From positions 40,769-104,768 of the forward strand of contig NZ_JAIQLH010000010.1 in assembly GCF_020037025.1 (NCBI RefSeq): a stretch of 64,000 bases of DNA, read 5' to 3'. Every line of letters starts with the position of its first letter. Within the stretch, counting starts at the first letter, position 1. This document shows positions 1 to 8,420 of the stretch, one piece after another. A model generated the notes under the pieces. The model ran no database searches, was not told the DNA's origin, and saw only the letters and a list, made by a program, of their open reading frames with translations. The DNA is from Streptomyces huiliensis. Lineage in GTDB: Bacteria > Actinomycetota > Actinomycetes > Streptomycetales > Streptomycetaceae. The translations under genes were made by a program, and so were the position numbers.

Positions 1-159
1 GAATGACCAATCCCGATTATTCGGCGTTGTTCGGAGTTGCTTGTTCAGGGCACGCGGAGCGGTCTCGAACAGCCCGGGTGCGGTAGGCATGGAAGCGCGG
101 GGGCGGATCACGACGCCACCGCTCCCTGCTCTCTTCCGCCGGCCCTCGTCGGAGATCCC

Positions 160-1143
160 ATGAAGTACTCGCGGTTCTGCCGGTCCCTGCTGTCCACCCC
201 CGCCACCGCCGTCCATCGCTACGCCACCGGCCACCGCTCGGGGGCCGACATCTCCATGGTCGATCTGGAGGATTCCGTTCCGCCGGCGCGGAAGGAGGAG
301 GCACGGAGACGGGCGGAAGGTTTCTTCACCCTGCCGAGCGCCGCCGGCACCCGGTGCGCGGTGCGCATCAACACCATCAGCGGGCCGGACGGCCTGCGCG
401 ACCTGCTGGCCCTGCGCCACTACGCGGTGAAGCCGCCGCTCGTGCTGATACCCATGGTCGAGTCGCGCCGGGACGTCGAGATCGTGGAGCACGTCCTCGG
501 TCCCGAGTGCCCGCACACCGAGTTCATCGCCGTCGTGGAGACGCCGCGCGGCCTGGAGCGGGCGGCCGCCATAGCCGCGTCGTCCCCCCGGCTGCGGGCC
601 CTGGTCTTCGGTTCGGCCGACTACGCCTTCGCCACCGGCGCCCGGCTCACCTGGGACGCCCTGGCCCACGCGCGGGGCGTGCTGGTCAACAGCGCGCGGG
701 CGGCCGGGATCGAGGTCATGGACGCGCCGCTCTTCGAGGTGCGTGACGACGGCGCGCTGCGCTGCGAGGCGGCGCTCGCCAAGGACATGGGGTTCAGCGG
801 CAAGATCGCCGTGCACCCCCGCCAAGTGCCGCTGATCAACGAGGCGTTCTCCCCGGACGCCGACACCCTCGGCCGCGCCCGCCGGATCGTGGCCGCCGGC
901 CGGGAGAACGGCCGGGACATCACCGTGGTCGACGGCATGATGATCGGCATCCCGTTCTTCGAGGCGTCCCAGCGCCTGGTCGAGGAGTTCGGCGACCAGG
1001 CGCCGGACCCGTCCGAACCGCCTCCGAGAGCCGCGGCCCCATCCCCTCAGGCGACAGCCGCCCCGGCCCCGGCCGCCCGGGCACCCCACCCGTACCCCGA
1101 CGCCCCGCGCTCCACCACCGCGACGCAGGAGAGGGAACAGTGA
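160..1143 (+). CDS. HpcH/HpaI-CitE family CoA-dependent aldolase/lyase
   Basis: A 327-residue protein of the CitE/malyl-CoA lyase family, which makes or breaks beta-hydroxyacyl-CoA bonds between an acyl-CoA enolate and a 2-oxo acid with Mg2+. The family core is complete: Arg69 in AVRIN, Glu127 in VVETPRG and Asp154 in FGSADYAF fit the CoA/oxoacid and metal ligands. The ATG at 160 is chosen over upstream codons because GGAG sits 5 bases before it and the family N-terminus (RSLLSTPA) begins there. The C-terminal 45 residues are a Pro/Ala-rich tail with no family counterpart. The stop overlaps the next GTG. In this operon I infer that it forms a malyl-CoA-like adduct, plausibly benzylmalyl-CoA from phenylpyruvate; the substrate is not readable from sequence. 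Confidence 0.88.
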   Translation: MKYSRFCRSLLSTPATAVHRYATGHRSGADISMVDLEDSVPPARKEEARRRAEGFFTLPSAAGTRCAVRINTISGPDGLRDLLALRHYAVKPPLVLIPMVESRRDVEIVEHVLGPECPHTEFIAVVETPRGLERAAAIAASSPRLRALVFGSADYAFATGARLTWDALAHARGVLVNSARAAGIEVMDAPLFEVRDDGALRCEAALAKDMGFSGKIAVHPRQVPLINEAFSPDADTLGRARRIVAAGRENGRDITVVDGMMIGIPFFEASQRLVEEFGDQAPDPSEPPPRAAAPSPQATAAPAPAARAPHPYPDAPRSTTATQEREQ

Positions 1144-2381
1144 ACACCGAGAACCCCCCGAACCCCACGGCCGACATCACCGGCCCGCACCGCTACCGCA
1201 ACAGCGCCACCATGATCCGCACGGCCGACCCGGCCTGGCTGGGCGCCGCGGAGGCCGGGCTGATCGGCGTCGTCGCCGACTCCCCCGACGCCAACAACCA
1301 CCTCGTCACCCCGGACGGCCACGCGTTCGTCAACATGTGCTCCTGCTCGTACCTGGGCCTCAACCACCACCCCGCCGTGGTGGAGGGCGCGATCGAGGCG
1401 CTCCGGGAGACCGGCGCCACCTCCCTGGTCATGCCGACCACCCGGGTCCGGCACCGGCTGCTCGCCCGGCTGGAGGAGGAGCTCGGCGACCTCTTCGGCT
1501 GCCACGCCCTGCCCGGCGCCTCGTGCAGCGCGCTCACCGCCGGCATCCTGCCGCTGATCGCCTCCGGTCACCTGTCCGACGGGCAGCCGCGCGTGATGGT
1601 CTTCGACCGCTTCTGCCACTTCTGCATGTCGTACATGAAGCCCGTCTGCGGCGACGAGAGCCTCGTCCTCACCTGTGACCACAACGACCTGGACCGGCTG
1701 GAGGAGATCTGCCGGACCTACCCGCGGGTCGCCTACGTCGCCGACGGCGCGTACTCGATGGGCGGCGCGGCGGCCCTGGACGGGCTGCGGCGGCTCCAGG
1801 AGCGGTACGGCCTGTTCCTCTACCTGGACGACTCGCACTCGCTCTCCATCCTCGGCGAGCACGGCGAGGGCTTCGCCCGCTCCCAGCTGGAGATGAACGA
1901 GCTGACGGTGATCACCGCCAGCCTGGGCAAGGCGTTCGGCACGGCCGGCGGCATCGCGATGCTGGGCAGCCGGGAGATGTTCGAGTTCCTGCACCGGCAC
2001 GCGGGCCCGGTCGGCTGGTCGCAGAACATGTCGTTCCCGGTCGTCGGCGCCTCGCTGGCCTCGGCCGCGATCCACCGCTCCCCCGAACTCGGCGACCTCC
2101 AGCGCAAACTCCAGGAGAACATCGCCTACTTCGACAACGCCTTCCCCACCTCCTTCGCAGGCAACGGCCTCCCCGTGCGCCGCATCACCGTCGGCGACCC
2201 GGACGCGGCCGTCAAGCTCTCCGGCGAGATGTTCCAGCGCGGCTTCTACTGCTCGGCGGTCTTCTTCCCCATCGTCCCCAAGGGCGAGGCCGGCCTGCGC
2301 ATCATGATCCGCGCCGACCTGTCCCGGGAGAAGCTCGACGAGTTCATCGGCCACATCAAGGACCTCACCAGCACGGACTGA
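1140..2381 (+). CDS. Alpha-oxoamine synthase family PLP enzyme (glycine C-acetyltransferase/AONS-like)
   Basis: A 413-residue fold-type I PLP enzyme of the alpha-oxoamine synthase family (KBL, BioF, serine palmitoyltransferase, SxtA C-terminal domain). These enzymes condense an acyl-CoA with an amino acid and lose CO2, giving an alpha-aminoketone. Visible are NMCSCSYLGL (65-74), the LDDSHS motif (229-234) with the PLP-ring Asp and substrate His, and the Schiff-base Lys264 in ASLGKAFG. The GTG start overlaps the previous stop (GTGA) after GCAGGAGAGG. A neighbour that makes malyl-CoA-type thioesters and an amidinotransferase downstream fit the condensing enzyme that builds the ketomethylene linkage of ketomemicin-like pseudopeptides. 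The amino-acid partner (arginine in ketomemicins, from memory) is inferred. Confidence 0.88.
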   Translation: MNTENPPNPTADITGPHRYRNSATMIRTADPAWLGAAEAGLIGVVADSPDANNHLVTPDGHAFVNMCSCSYLGLNHHPAVVEGAIEALRETGATSLVMPTTRVRHRLLARLEEELGDLFGCHALPGASCSALTAGILPLIASGHLSDGQPRVMVFDRFCHFCMSYMKPVCGDESLVLTCDHNDLDRLEEICRTYPRVAYVADGAYSMGGAAALDGLRRLQERYGLFLYLDDSHSLSILGEHGEGFARSQLEMNELTVITASLGKAFGTAGGIAMLGSREMFEFLHRHAGPVGWSQNMSFPVVGASLASAAIHRSPELGDLQRKLQENIAYFDNAFPTSFAGNGLPVRRITVGDPDAAVKLSGEMFQRGFYCSAVFFPIVPKGEAGLRIMIRADLSREKLDEFIGHIKDLTSTD

Positions 2382-2426
2382 GCCACCCCACACCGAACCA
2401 CCACGCACCGAGGACGGTACGGACCC

Positions 2427-2975
2427 ATGGCGGACGACACCCCGCCCAGCGGCTACGAGCGGCTGGGACCGCAGCACTACCGGGAAGTGGTGGGCTTCCT
2501 CTACGAGGAGTTCACCGTCGGCGACGTGATCGAGCACCGGCCCGGCCGGACGATCACCGAGATGGACAACGTCCTGATGAGCACGTTGTCGATGAACGAC
2601 GCGCCCCTGCACATCGACGCCGCGTTCTGCGCGGACACCCCCTGGGGCCGGCCGCTGGTCTCCAGCCTGGTCACGCTGAGCATCGTCGGCGGCATGACGG
2701 CTCGCAGCACCAGCGGCAAGGCCCTGGCCAACCTGGGCTGGGACCGCATCCGACTGCCCAACCCGGTCTTCACCGGCGACACCCTCTACGCCTCCACGGA
2801 GATCCTCGGCAAGCGGCTCTCCCGCAGCCGTCCCGGCGAGGGCATCGTCTCCTGCCGGACCACCGGCACCAAGTCCACCGGCGAGGTCGTGCTCGTCTTC
2901 GAGCGCAGCTTCCTCGTCCCCTGCCGCGGCCCCGAGCCCGCCGGCCCGGACGCCGCGCCGCTGGAGGACGGATGA
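2427..2975 (+). CDS. MaoC-like acyl-CoA (de)hydratase, mesaconyl-CoA hydratase type
   Basis: A 182-residue hot-dog-fold protein resembling the mesaconyl-CoA hydratase branch of MaoC. The N-terminal GFLYEEFTVGDVIEH and TITEMDNVL segments, the motif SMNDAPLHID (55-64) and the PVFTGDTLYAS segment (about 112-124) are typical. His62 is in the catalytic position. If PLH is aligned with the classical D-x-N-P-L-H, the catalytic Asp position holds Asn57, with Asp58 next to it. A CitE-type lyase with a mesaconyl-CoA-type hydratase is a recognised pair that interconverts malyl-CoA and mesaconyl-CoA, so here it most likely dehydrates the aldol product. The stop overlaps the next ATG (ATGA). Confidence 0.85.
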   Translation: MADDTPPSGYERLGPQHYREVVGFLYEEFTVGDVIEHRPGRTITEMDNVLMSTLSMNDAPLHIDAAFCADTPWGRPLVSSLVTLSIVGGMTARSTSGKALANLGWDRIRLPNPVFTGDTLYASTEILGKRLSRSRPGEGIVSCRTTGTKSTGEVVLVFERSFLVPCRGPEPAGPDAAPLEDG

Positions 2976-4273
2976 CGGCACTGCTGATCGGCGACAACCG
3001 GGCCGCGGAGATGGCCGGCGGCCCGGACGGCACCCCGGACGGGCGGCGGCGGGCCGCCCGGGGCGCCCAGCGGCTGCTGTGGTGGGCCCGCGACGGCGAC
3101 GTCCTGCTGCTGCCGGAGGCACCCGACGATGCGTACGCCGACCACGTCACCGGCCTCACCGGCACCCGCCGCGCCACCCTCACCGTCGTCACCGCCGACC
3201 TCCCGCCCACCGGGACCCTGCCCGACGCGACGGTGGCCGCCGTCCGTACCGCCCTGGCCGGCCGGACCGTCGACCGGGTGCTGCCGGTGTACGCCGACGC
3301 CGGCGTCGCGGACCTCGCCCGCCGGCTGGGCGCCGAACGCGCCCTGCCGGGATGGGCGTTCCACGCCCAGGGCGGCAGCGCCCTGGTCAACGGCAAGGCG
3401 GCCTTCCGCGCGGTGGCGGCGGGCACCGGCACGCCCGTCGCGGCCGGTACGGTGGCGGGCACCGCGGACGCGGCGGGCGATTACGCGGCGGGGCTGCTCG
3501 CCGCGGGCCACTGCGCCGTCCTGAAGCAGGCGTTCCACTCCGGCGGGCTCGGGAACGAGATCCTCACCGCCGACCCGGCCGTCCGGCCCCTGGGCGCGCC
3601 CCGCGCGGTCGTCCTGCCCGGGCCGGAGGCCGCCCGGAAGCACGTGGCCGGCCACTGGGACCGGCTGTCGTCCGGCGGCCGGCACCCGCTGGTCGTCGAG
3701 CGGTACCACCCCGAATCGACCCCCGTCTACGCCGAGTTCGAGGTCGGCGACGACGCGATCGTCCTGTCCGGCCACGGCGAGATGCTGATGGACCCCGTCG
3801 TGGTCGGCGAGACGGTGCCCGCCGCACTGCCCCGGGCCGTCCTCGACCGGCTGCTCGCCGGCGGGCGGCGGCTGTGCGCGGCGTACCGCGCCCTGGGCTA
3901 CCGCGGGACGCTCAGCGCCGACGCGATCCTCACCCCCGCCGGCGAGCTGCTGTTCACCGAGGCCAACGGCCGGCTCACCGGCTCGTCGCACCTGCACACC
4001 GCGCTCGGCCGCCGGCTCGTCGGCGAGCGCCCGGGGTCCCGGCGGGTGTTCCTGGAGACGGGCACCTGGCCCGTCCCCTCCTTCGGCGCGGCCCTCGACG
4101 CGCTGGAGCGGTCCGGTCTCGCCTTCGACCCCGCCACCCGCACGGGCGTCGTCCTCGTCGGCGACCTCGTCCCCGTGGACGGCACGGTGATCCCCTGCGT
4201 GATCGCCCGCGACCGGGACGCCGCGCACGCCGTGCGCCGCTCCCTGCCGGCGTTCGCCGCCGCCCGCGCCTGA
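2972..4273 (+). CDS. ATP-grasp peptide ligase, PGM1-like
   Basis: A 433-residue ATP-grasp ligase. The C-terminal half carries the family signature: AVLKQAFHSGGLGNE as the nucleotide lysine/small loop region (about 184-198), PLVVERYHP, and TEANGRLTGSSHLHT (about 329-343) with the Glu/Asn metal ligands. The overall style resembles the pheganomycin ligase PGM1, which activates a carboxylate as acyl-phosphate for peptide bond formation with a broad set of nucleophiles. It is translationally coupled to the dehydratase gene. I infer that it joins the amidinated amino acid to the carbonylmethylene pseudodipeptide. An ATP-dependent carboxylate-amine ligase with another partner cannot be excluded. Confidence 0.82.
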   Translation: MTALLIGDNRAAEMAGGPDGTPDGRRRAARGAQRLLWWARDGDVLLLPEAPDDAYADHVTGLTGTRRATLTVVTADLPPTGTLPDATVAAVRTALAGRTVDRVLPVYADAGVADLARRLGAERALPGWAFHAQGGSALVNGKAAFRAVAAGTGTPVAAGTVAGTADAAGDYAAGLLAAGHCAVLKQAFHSGGLGNEILTADPAVRPLGAPRAVVLPGPEAARKHVAGHWDRLSSGGRHPLVVERYHPESTPVYAEFEVGDDAIVLSGHGEMLMDPVVVGETVPAALPRAVLDRLLAGGRRLCAAYRALGYRGTLSADAILTPAGELLFTEANGRLTGSSHLHTALGRRLVGERPGSRRVFLETGTWPVPSFGAALDALERSGLAFDPATRTGVVLVGDLVPVDGTVIPCVIARDRDAAHAVRRSLPAFAAARA

Positions 4274-4314
4274 ACCCGTCCCCCCTCCCCCGTCGCTCGC
4301 AGAAAGGCCGCAGC

Positions 4315-5469
4315 ATGTCCCTCAACAGCTACGACAGCTGGTCCCCGTTGCGTGAAGTGGTCGTCGGATCGGCCGAGAACTACTCCTCCCACGAGCGGGA
4401 GCTCTCCTTCGACCTGTTCTTCCACGACGAGATGCCGTACAGCCGGATGTACTACCCGCGCCACCGCGCGCCCGGCGAGGACGGCGGCACCGGCACCGGG
4501 GCCCGGCAGAGCCCCATCAAGAAGCGCTACGTCGAGGAGCTCCAGGAGGACGTCGAGGGGATGGTGGAGACCCTCACCTCGCTCGGCGTGACCGTGCACC
4601 GGCCCGCGCCGCTCGCGGAGCACATCGAGGTCCGCACGCCCACCTTCCGCGCCGCCGTCATCCCGGCGCTCAACGTCCGCGACAACAGCATCGTCCTCGG
4701 CGACGAGGTCATCGAGACGGCCCCGCAGGTGCGCGCCCGCTACTTCGAGACGCAGCTGCTCAAGCCGGTCTTCGCCGACTACTTCCGGCGCGGCGCGCGC
4801 TGGACGGTGATGCCCCGGCCGCTGATGACCGACGCCTCCTTCGACCTCTCCTACGTCACGGCACAGACGGCCCCGGGCGAGCTGATGGAGCCCATCACCG
4901 ACCCCCGGCCGTCGCCGTACGACGTCGGGCACGAGATGATGATCGACGGGGCGCAGTGCCTGCGGCTGGGCCTGGACGTCTTCGTCAACGTCTCCACCGC
5001 CAACCACGCCCTCGGCTGCGACTGGCTGGAGCGCCACCTGGAGGGGCGCTTCCGGGTGCACCGGCTGGACTCGCTGTCCGACAGCCACATCGACAGCACC
5101 GTGCTGGCGCTCCGCCCCGGGCTGCTGCTGGTGCGCACCCCGCAGATCGCCGAGCGGCTGCCCAAGCAGCTCCGCTCGTGGGACATGATCTTCCCGCCGG
5201 AGCCGGAGGACAACCAGTTCCCGGTGTACGACGACGATGACCTGCTGCTCACCAGCCGCTACATCGACCTGAACGTGCTGTCGGTCTCCCCCGACACCGT
5301 CCTCGTCAACTCCGCCTGCCCGGAGCTGATCCGGACGCTGGAGGGGCACCGCTTCACCGTGGTGCCGGTGCGCCACCGCCACCGCCGCCTCTTCGGCGGC
5401 GGTCTGCACTGCTTCACCCTCGACACGGTCCGGGAGGGCTCCGCGCCCGAGGACTACCTGGGGGGCTGA
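4315..5469 (+). CDS. L-arginine:glycine amidinotransferase-type enzyme
   Basis: A 384-residue amidinotransferase of the AGAT/StrB/CyrA/SxtG family, which moves the amidino group of arginine to an amine through a covalent Cys intermediate. The catalytic set is intact: Asp211 in MMIDGAQ, His258 in DSHIDST and Cys366 in GGGLHCFTLD. The substrate-binding segment PALNVRDNSIVLGDEVIE (117-134) is clear. The ATG at 4315 follows AGAAAGG. The gene starts 41 bases after the ligase stop. Together with the PGM1-like ligase this predicts a guanidino (N-amidino) amino acid in the product. Enzymes of this family also act in cylindrospermopsin, saxitoxin and streptomycin pathways, so the acceptor amine remains unknown. 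Confidence 0.92.
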   Translation: MSLNSYDSWSPLREVVVGSAENYSSHERELSFDLFFHDEMPYSRMYYPRHRAPGEDGGTGTGARQSPIKKRYVEELQEDVEGMVETLTSLGVTVHRPAPLAEHIEVRTPTFRAAVIPALNVRDNSIVLGDEVIETAPQVRARYFETQLLKPVFADYFRRGARWTVMPRPLMTDASFDLSYVTAQTAPGELMEPITDPRPSPYDVGHEMMIDGAQCLRLGLDVFVNVSTANHALGCDWLERHLEGRFRVHRLDSLSDSHIDSTVLALRPGLLLVRTPQIAERLPKQLRSWDMIFPPEPEDNQFPVYDDDDLLLTSRYIDLNVLSVSPDTVLVNSACPELIRTLEGHRFTVVPVRHRHRRLFGGGLHCFTLDTVREGSAPEDYLGG

Positions 5470-5474
5470 GCGGC

Positions 5475-6416
5475 ATGCGGGCTGTGGTGCTGCGCCGGTT
5501 CGGCGGTCCTGAGGTCCTGGAGACCGCGGACCTCCCGGAACCGGCGGCGGGCGAGGGGGAGTCCGTCGTCGACGTCACCCTGGCGGGTGTCAACTACGGT
5601 GATCTGGAGGTCCGGGCGGGCGTCTATCGGCCGCCGGGGCTGCCGGCGGTCCTCGGTGCGGAGATCGTCGGCGTCCGGCGGCGGGACGGCCGGCGGGTGG
5701 CCGCGCTGCTGCGCGACGGGGGCGGGTACGCGGAGGTGGCCGTGGCCCGCGACGCGTACACGGTGGAGCTCCCCGACGGCATCGACGATCTCACCGGCGC
5801 CGCCCTGGTCGAGCAGGGGTGCACGGCGTACGCCGCCCTGGTCACGGCCGGCCGGCTGCGGCCGGGGGAACGGGTGGCGGTCGCGTCCGCCGCCGGCGGG
5901 GTCGGCCACCTGGCGGTCCAGCTGGCCCGCGCGCTGGGCGCGTCCGTCGTCGCCGGGACGGCCTCGTCGGAGGCCAAGCGGGAGTTCGTCCGGCGGCTGG
6001 GCGCCGAGCACGCGGTCGCGGGCCCGGAGGATCTGCCGGAGCTCCTGCCGGACGGCGTGGACCTCTACCTGGACTCGCTGGGCGGCCCGCGCGTCGAGGC
6101 CGCGCTCGCCGCGCTGGCCCCCTTCGGGCGGCTCGTCTCCATCGGCCACCGCGAGGAGCCGGCCGTCGTCGCCGTGGACGCGCTGACCCGGCGCTCACTC
6201 GGCGTGGTGACGCTGTGGATGCAGCAAGTCCTGGAAACGCCCGGCCTGTTCGCGGAGGTGGCCGGGCGGGTCCTCGCCCTCGCCGGCGAGGGGCGGCTCG
6301 TCCCGCACGTCGACCGCGTCGTGCCGCTGGACGGCGTAGCGCAGGCGCACGAGGCCGTCGCGGCGCGGGAGACGGCGGGGAAGGTGCTCGTCGACGTGCG
6401 GGCGGCAGGGCGTTGA
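5475..6416 (+). CDS. Zinc-independent MDR quinone oxidoreductase / enoyl-CoA reductase-like
   Basis: A 313-residue medium-chain dehydrogenase/reductase of the quinone-oxidoreductase type. An N-terminal GroES-like part (VTLAGVNYGDLEVRAG) is followed by a Rossmann NADPH site, SAAGGVGHLAVQLARALGA (about 138-156). No zinc-ligand cysteine cluster is present, as expected for the ER/QOR branch. It begins 5 bases after the amidinotransferase stop, so it belongs to the operon. In the inferred pathway it would reduce the alkylidene/fumaryl-CoA product of the MaoC enzyme to the saturated acyl-CoA used by the oxoamine synthase. Confidence 0.82.
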   Translation: MRAVVLRRFGGPEVLETADLPEPAAGEGESVVDVTLAGVNYGDLEVRAGVYRPPGLPAVLGAEIVGVRRRDGRRVAALLRDGGGYAEVAVARDAYTVELPDGIDDLTGAALVEQGCTAYAALVTAGRLRPGERVAVASAAGGVGHLAVQLARALGASVVAGTASSEAKREFVRRLGAEHAVAGPEDLPELLPDGVDLYLDSLGGPRVEAALAALAPFGRLVSIGHREEPAVVAVDALTRRSLGVVTLWMQQVLETPGLFAEVAGRVLALAGEGRLVPHVDRVVPLDGVAQAHEAVAARETAGKVLVDVRAAGR

Positions 6417-6424
6417 CACGGGGA

Positions 6425-6453
6425 TTGTGTCCCGCACCGGCGCTGGATAGGGT
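6425..6453 (+). promoter_or_regulatory. Promoter of the cold-shock-domain gene
   Basis: TTGTGT (6425-6430) and TAGGGT (6448-6453) are separated by 17 bases, a good Streptomyces vegetative promoter. It predicts a start near 6460 and a leader of about 44 bases. A small inverted repeat, GACAC-N7-GTGTC (6415-6431), overlaps the -35. It lies just after the stop of the reductase gene, marking the end of the biosynthetic operon. Confidence 0.5.
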
Positions 6454-6503
6454 CCCGTCGGGCCCGGGACCGGGCTGGTGCTGGCACGCGGTGTAGGTGG
6501 GGA

Positions 6504-6932
6504 ATGTCTGTGGTCACGGGTAGGATAATCCGCTTCGACGAGTTCCGGGGCTATGGGTTCGTCGCTCCGGACACCGGCGGGGAGGACGTGTTCGTGCACG
6601 TCAACGACGTCCAGGCGGACAAGCGCCTGATCGTCCCCGGCGCGTTCGTCGAGTTCACCGTGGAGGAGGGCGAGCGGGGCCTCAAGGCGTCCCACGTCCG
6701 CCTGCTGGACCGGGTGCCGTCCGCGCGCCCGGCCGAGCCTCCGGCGGAGCCCTACACACCCGGCCCGCCGCACGAGGACGGCGACTGCGACGTGCTGTCC
6801 GCCAAGGAGTTCACGGACGAGGTCACCGAACTGCTCCTCGGCGCGGCCCCCACCATGACCGCGGAGCAGATCCTCCTGATCCGCCAGCGGCTCGTCCGCC
6901 TGGCCGCCAACCACGGCTGGGTCGAGGTGTGA
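6504..6932 (+). CDS. Cold-shock domain protein with C-terminal extension
   Basis: A 142-residue protein. Residues 1-66 form a cold-shock (OB-fold) domain: GRIIRFDEFRGYGFVAPDTGGEDVFVHVNDV carries the RNP1-like YGFVAP and RNP2-like VFVHVN nucleic-acid-binding motifs. After a Pro/Glu-rich linker (about 74-90) comes an acidic helical tail (about 96-142) that ordinary 67-residue Csp proteins lack. The ATG at 6504 follows GGTGGGGA. The stop overlaps the next gene's GTG, so the two are translationally coupled. It probably acts as an RNA or ssDNA chaperone in the cytoplasm; the role of the tail is unknown. Confidence 0.85.
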   Translation: MSVVTGRIIRFDEFRGYGFVAPDTGGEDVFVHVNDVQADKRLIVPGAFVEFTVEEGERGLKASHVRLLDRVPSARPAEPPAEPYTPGPPHEDGDCDVLSAKEFTDEVTELLLGAAPTMTAEQILLIRQRLVRLAANHGWVEV

Positions 6933-7216
6933 CCGAGGACCGGCCCGGCACCGCCGGAGCCCCGCGCGACTCCGGCCGGCCGGACGCCCGCCACACCGTG
7001 ACGGCCTACCCGAAGGGCGCCGACTTCCCCGCGGGCGAGACGGAACTGCCGGACGCCGACCCGGCCTTCCTCGCCGGGCTGTTCGGGGTCCCGGTCGAGC
7101 GTTTCGTGGACGTCTATCCCATGGACGCGGGACACATGGCGGTCCTGGAGCGGACGGCGGGCCTCACCTTCGATCCTGCCGCGTACGACTACCACTTGGA
7201 GGTCACCGCCGGGTAG
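6929..7216 (+). CDS. Small hypothetical protein coupled to the cold-shock gene
   Basis: A 95-residue acidic soluble protein that I do not recognise. It starts with GTG overlapping the TGA of the cold-shock-domain gene (GTGA), which supports its reality and co-expression. The body reads AYPKGADFPAGETELPDAD then FLAGLFGVPVERFVDVYPM, looking like a compact alpha/beta domain without signal peptide or membrane segment. Its last 14 bases overlap the 3' end of the convergent FAD monooxygenase gene. Confidence 0.7.
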   Translation: MTEDRPGTAGAPRDSGRPDARHTVTAYPKGADFPAGETELPDADPAFLAGLFGVPVERFVDVYPMDAGHMAVLERTAGLTFDPAAYDYHLEVTAG

Positions 7217-8420
7217 CCGCCTCGCCCGGCGCCGGTGCGCGCAGCTCGGCCAGGGCGTCGTGGCCGTGGATCCAGGCGAGCCGGTCCGGGAGGGTGGCGA
7301 GGTCCGCGTCGCGGGCGGTGGCCTGGGGCCCGTCGGGGAGCTGGAGGCAGGCGGCGTTCCGCCGGGAGCCGGCCTGGATGGCGCGGGTCCTGGGGCGGCG
7401 CGCCAGCTCGTAGCGGCGCAGGGCGGCGGGCACGTCGTCCGGTCCCGCCCCGGCGAGCAGCGCGGCGAGGACGGCCGCGTCCTCCAGCGCCTGGTTCGCC
7501 CCCTGCCCGTGGTGGGGCAGCATCGGGTGGGCGGCGTCGCCGAGCAGGGTGATCCGACCGCGGGTCCAGGCGCGCCGGGGCTCGCGGTCGTAGAGGGCCC
7601 AGCGGCCGGGGCGTTCGGCGGCGGCCAGGAGGCGGGTGAGGGACGGGTGCCAGCCGTCGAACGCGGCGAGCAGGTCGCCCGTCCGGCCCTCGGTGACCCA
7701 GGACTCGACGGTCCAGGCGGGGTCCGGCACGACGGCCAGGAAGTTGAGCAGGCGGCCGCCCGCGACCGGGTAGACCACCACGTGCCGGCCGGGCCCGACC
7801 CACAGCCACAGGACGGGCTCGGCGAGTTCGGGCAGGTCGGGCACCCGGTCGAGGGGGACGAGGGCGCGGTAGCCGCTGGTGCCGGAGAAGACCGCCTCGT
7901 CGGGGCCGAAGACGGCGTTCCGGACGGCGGAGTGGATGCCGTCCGCGCCGACGACCGCGTCCGCCTCGGCCACCGAGCCGTCGGCGAACCGGGCGACGGC
8001 GCCGTCGGGGGTCTGCTCGACGCCGGTGCAGCGGGCACCGAAGCGCACCGGGATCCCGTCGGCGGCGGCGAGCAGCGCGTCCTGGAGGGCGGAGCGTTCG
8101 AGGTGCCGGAAGGGGGCGCCGAACCGCTGCTCGTAGCTGTCGCCGATGCCGAGTCCGGCCACCGTCCGACCGGTGCTCCAGTGCCGGAAGTCGACGCGCA
8201 GCGGGACGACGGCCGTCGTCGCGAGCCGCCGGTCGATGCCGAGGGAGCGCAGGACGCGGTGGCCGTTGGCGCCGATGGCGACGCCCGCGCCGGTGGCCGT
8301 CGGCCGCGGCGCCTGTTCGTGGACGACGGCTTCGACGCCGCTCCGCCGCAGCGCGACGGCGGCGGCCAGCCCGCCGATACCCCCGCCGACGACGGCGATC
8401 CGGGGCCGCCTTCCGGCCAT
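7203..8420 (-). CDS. FAD-dependent monooxygenase, salicylate hydroxylase-like
   Basis: A 405-residue class A flavoprotein monooxygenase (PF01494 type). Visible are the N-terminal dinucleotide fold RIAVVGGGIGGLAAAVALRR (7-26), the DG motif AVVGADGIHSAVRN (about 156-169) and the GD motif ITLLGDAAHPMLPHHGQGANQALEDA (about 288-313). Such enzymes hydroxylate aromatic or polycyclic substrates with NAD(P)H and O2. The substrate cannot be told here, and no aromatic catabolic or polyketide genes stand nearby. It is divergent from the MFS gene. Confidence 0.9.
   Translation of the reverse strand: MAGRRPRIAVVGGGIGGLAAAVALRRSGVEAVVHEQAPRPTATGAGVAIGANGHRVLRSLGIDRRLATTAVVPLRVDFRHWSTGRTVAGLGIGDSYEQRFGAPFRHLERSALQDALLAAADGIPVRFGARCTGVEQTPDGAVARFADGSVAEADAVVGADGIHSAVRNAVFGPDEAVFSGTSGYRALVPLDRVPDLPELAEPVLWLWVGPGRHVVVYPVAGGRLLNFLAVVPDPAWTVESWVTEGRTGDLLAAFDGWHPSLTRLLAAAERPGRWALYDREPRRAWTRGRITLLGDAAHPMLPHHGQGANQALEDAAVLAALLAGAGPDDVPAALRRYELARRPRTRAIQAGSRRNAACLQLPDGPQATARDADLATLPDRLAWIHGHDALAELRAPAPGEAATRR

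Noticed and set aside
1047..3122. Long minus-strand open frame opposite the oxoamine synthase and MaoC genes
   Set aside because: It mirrors real genes with strong codon bias; the translation is Arg/Gly/Ala/Val-rich without domains. Such antisense frames are normal in high-GC DNA.
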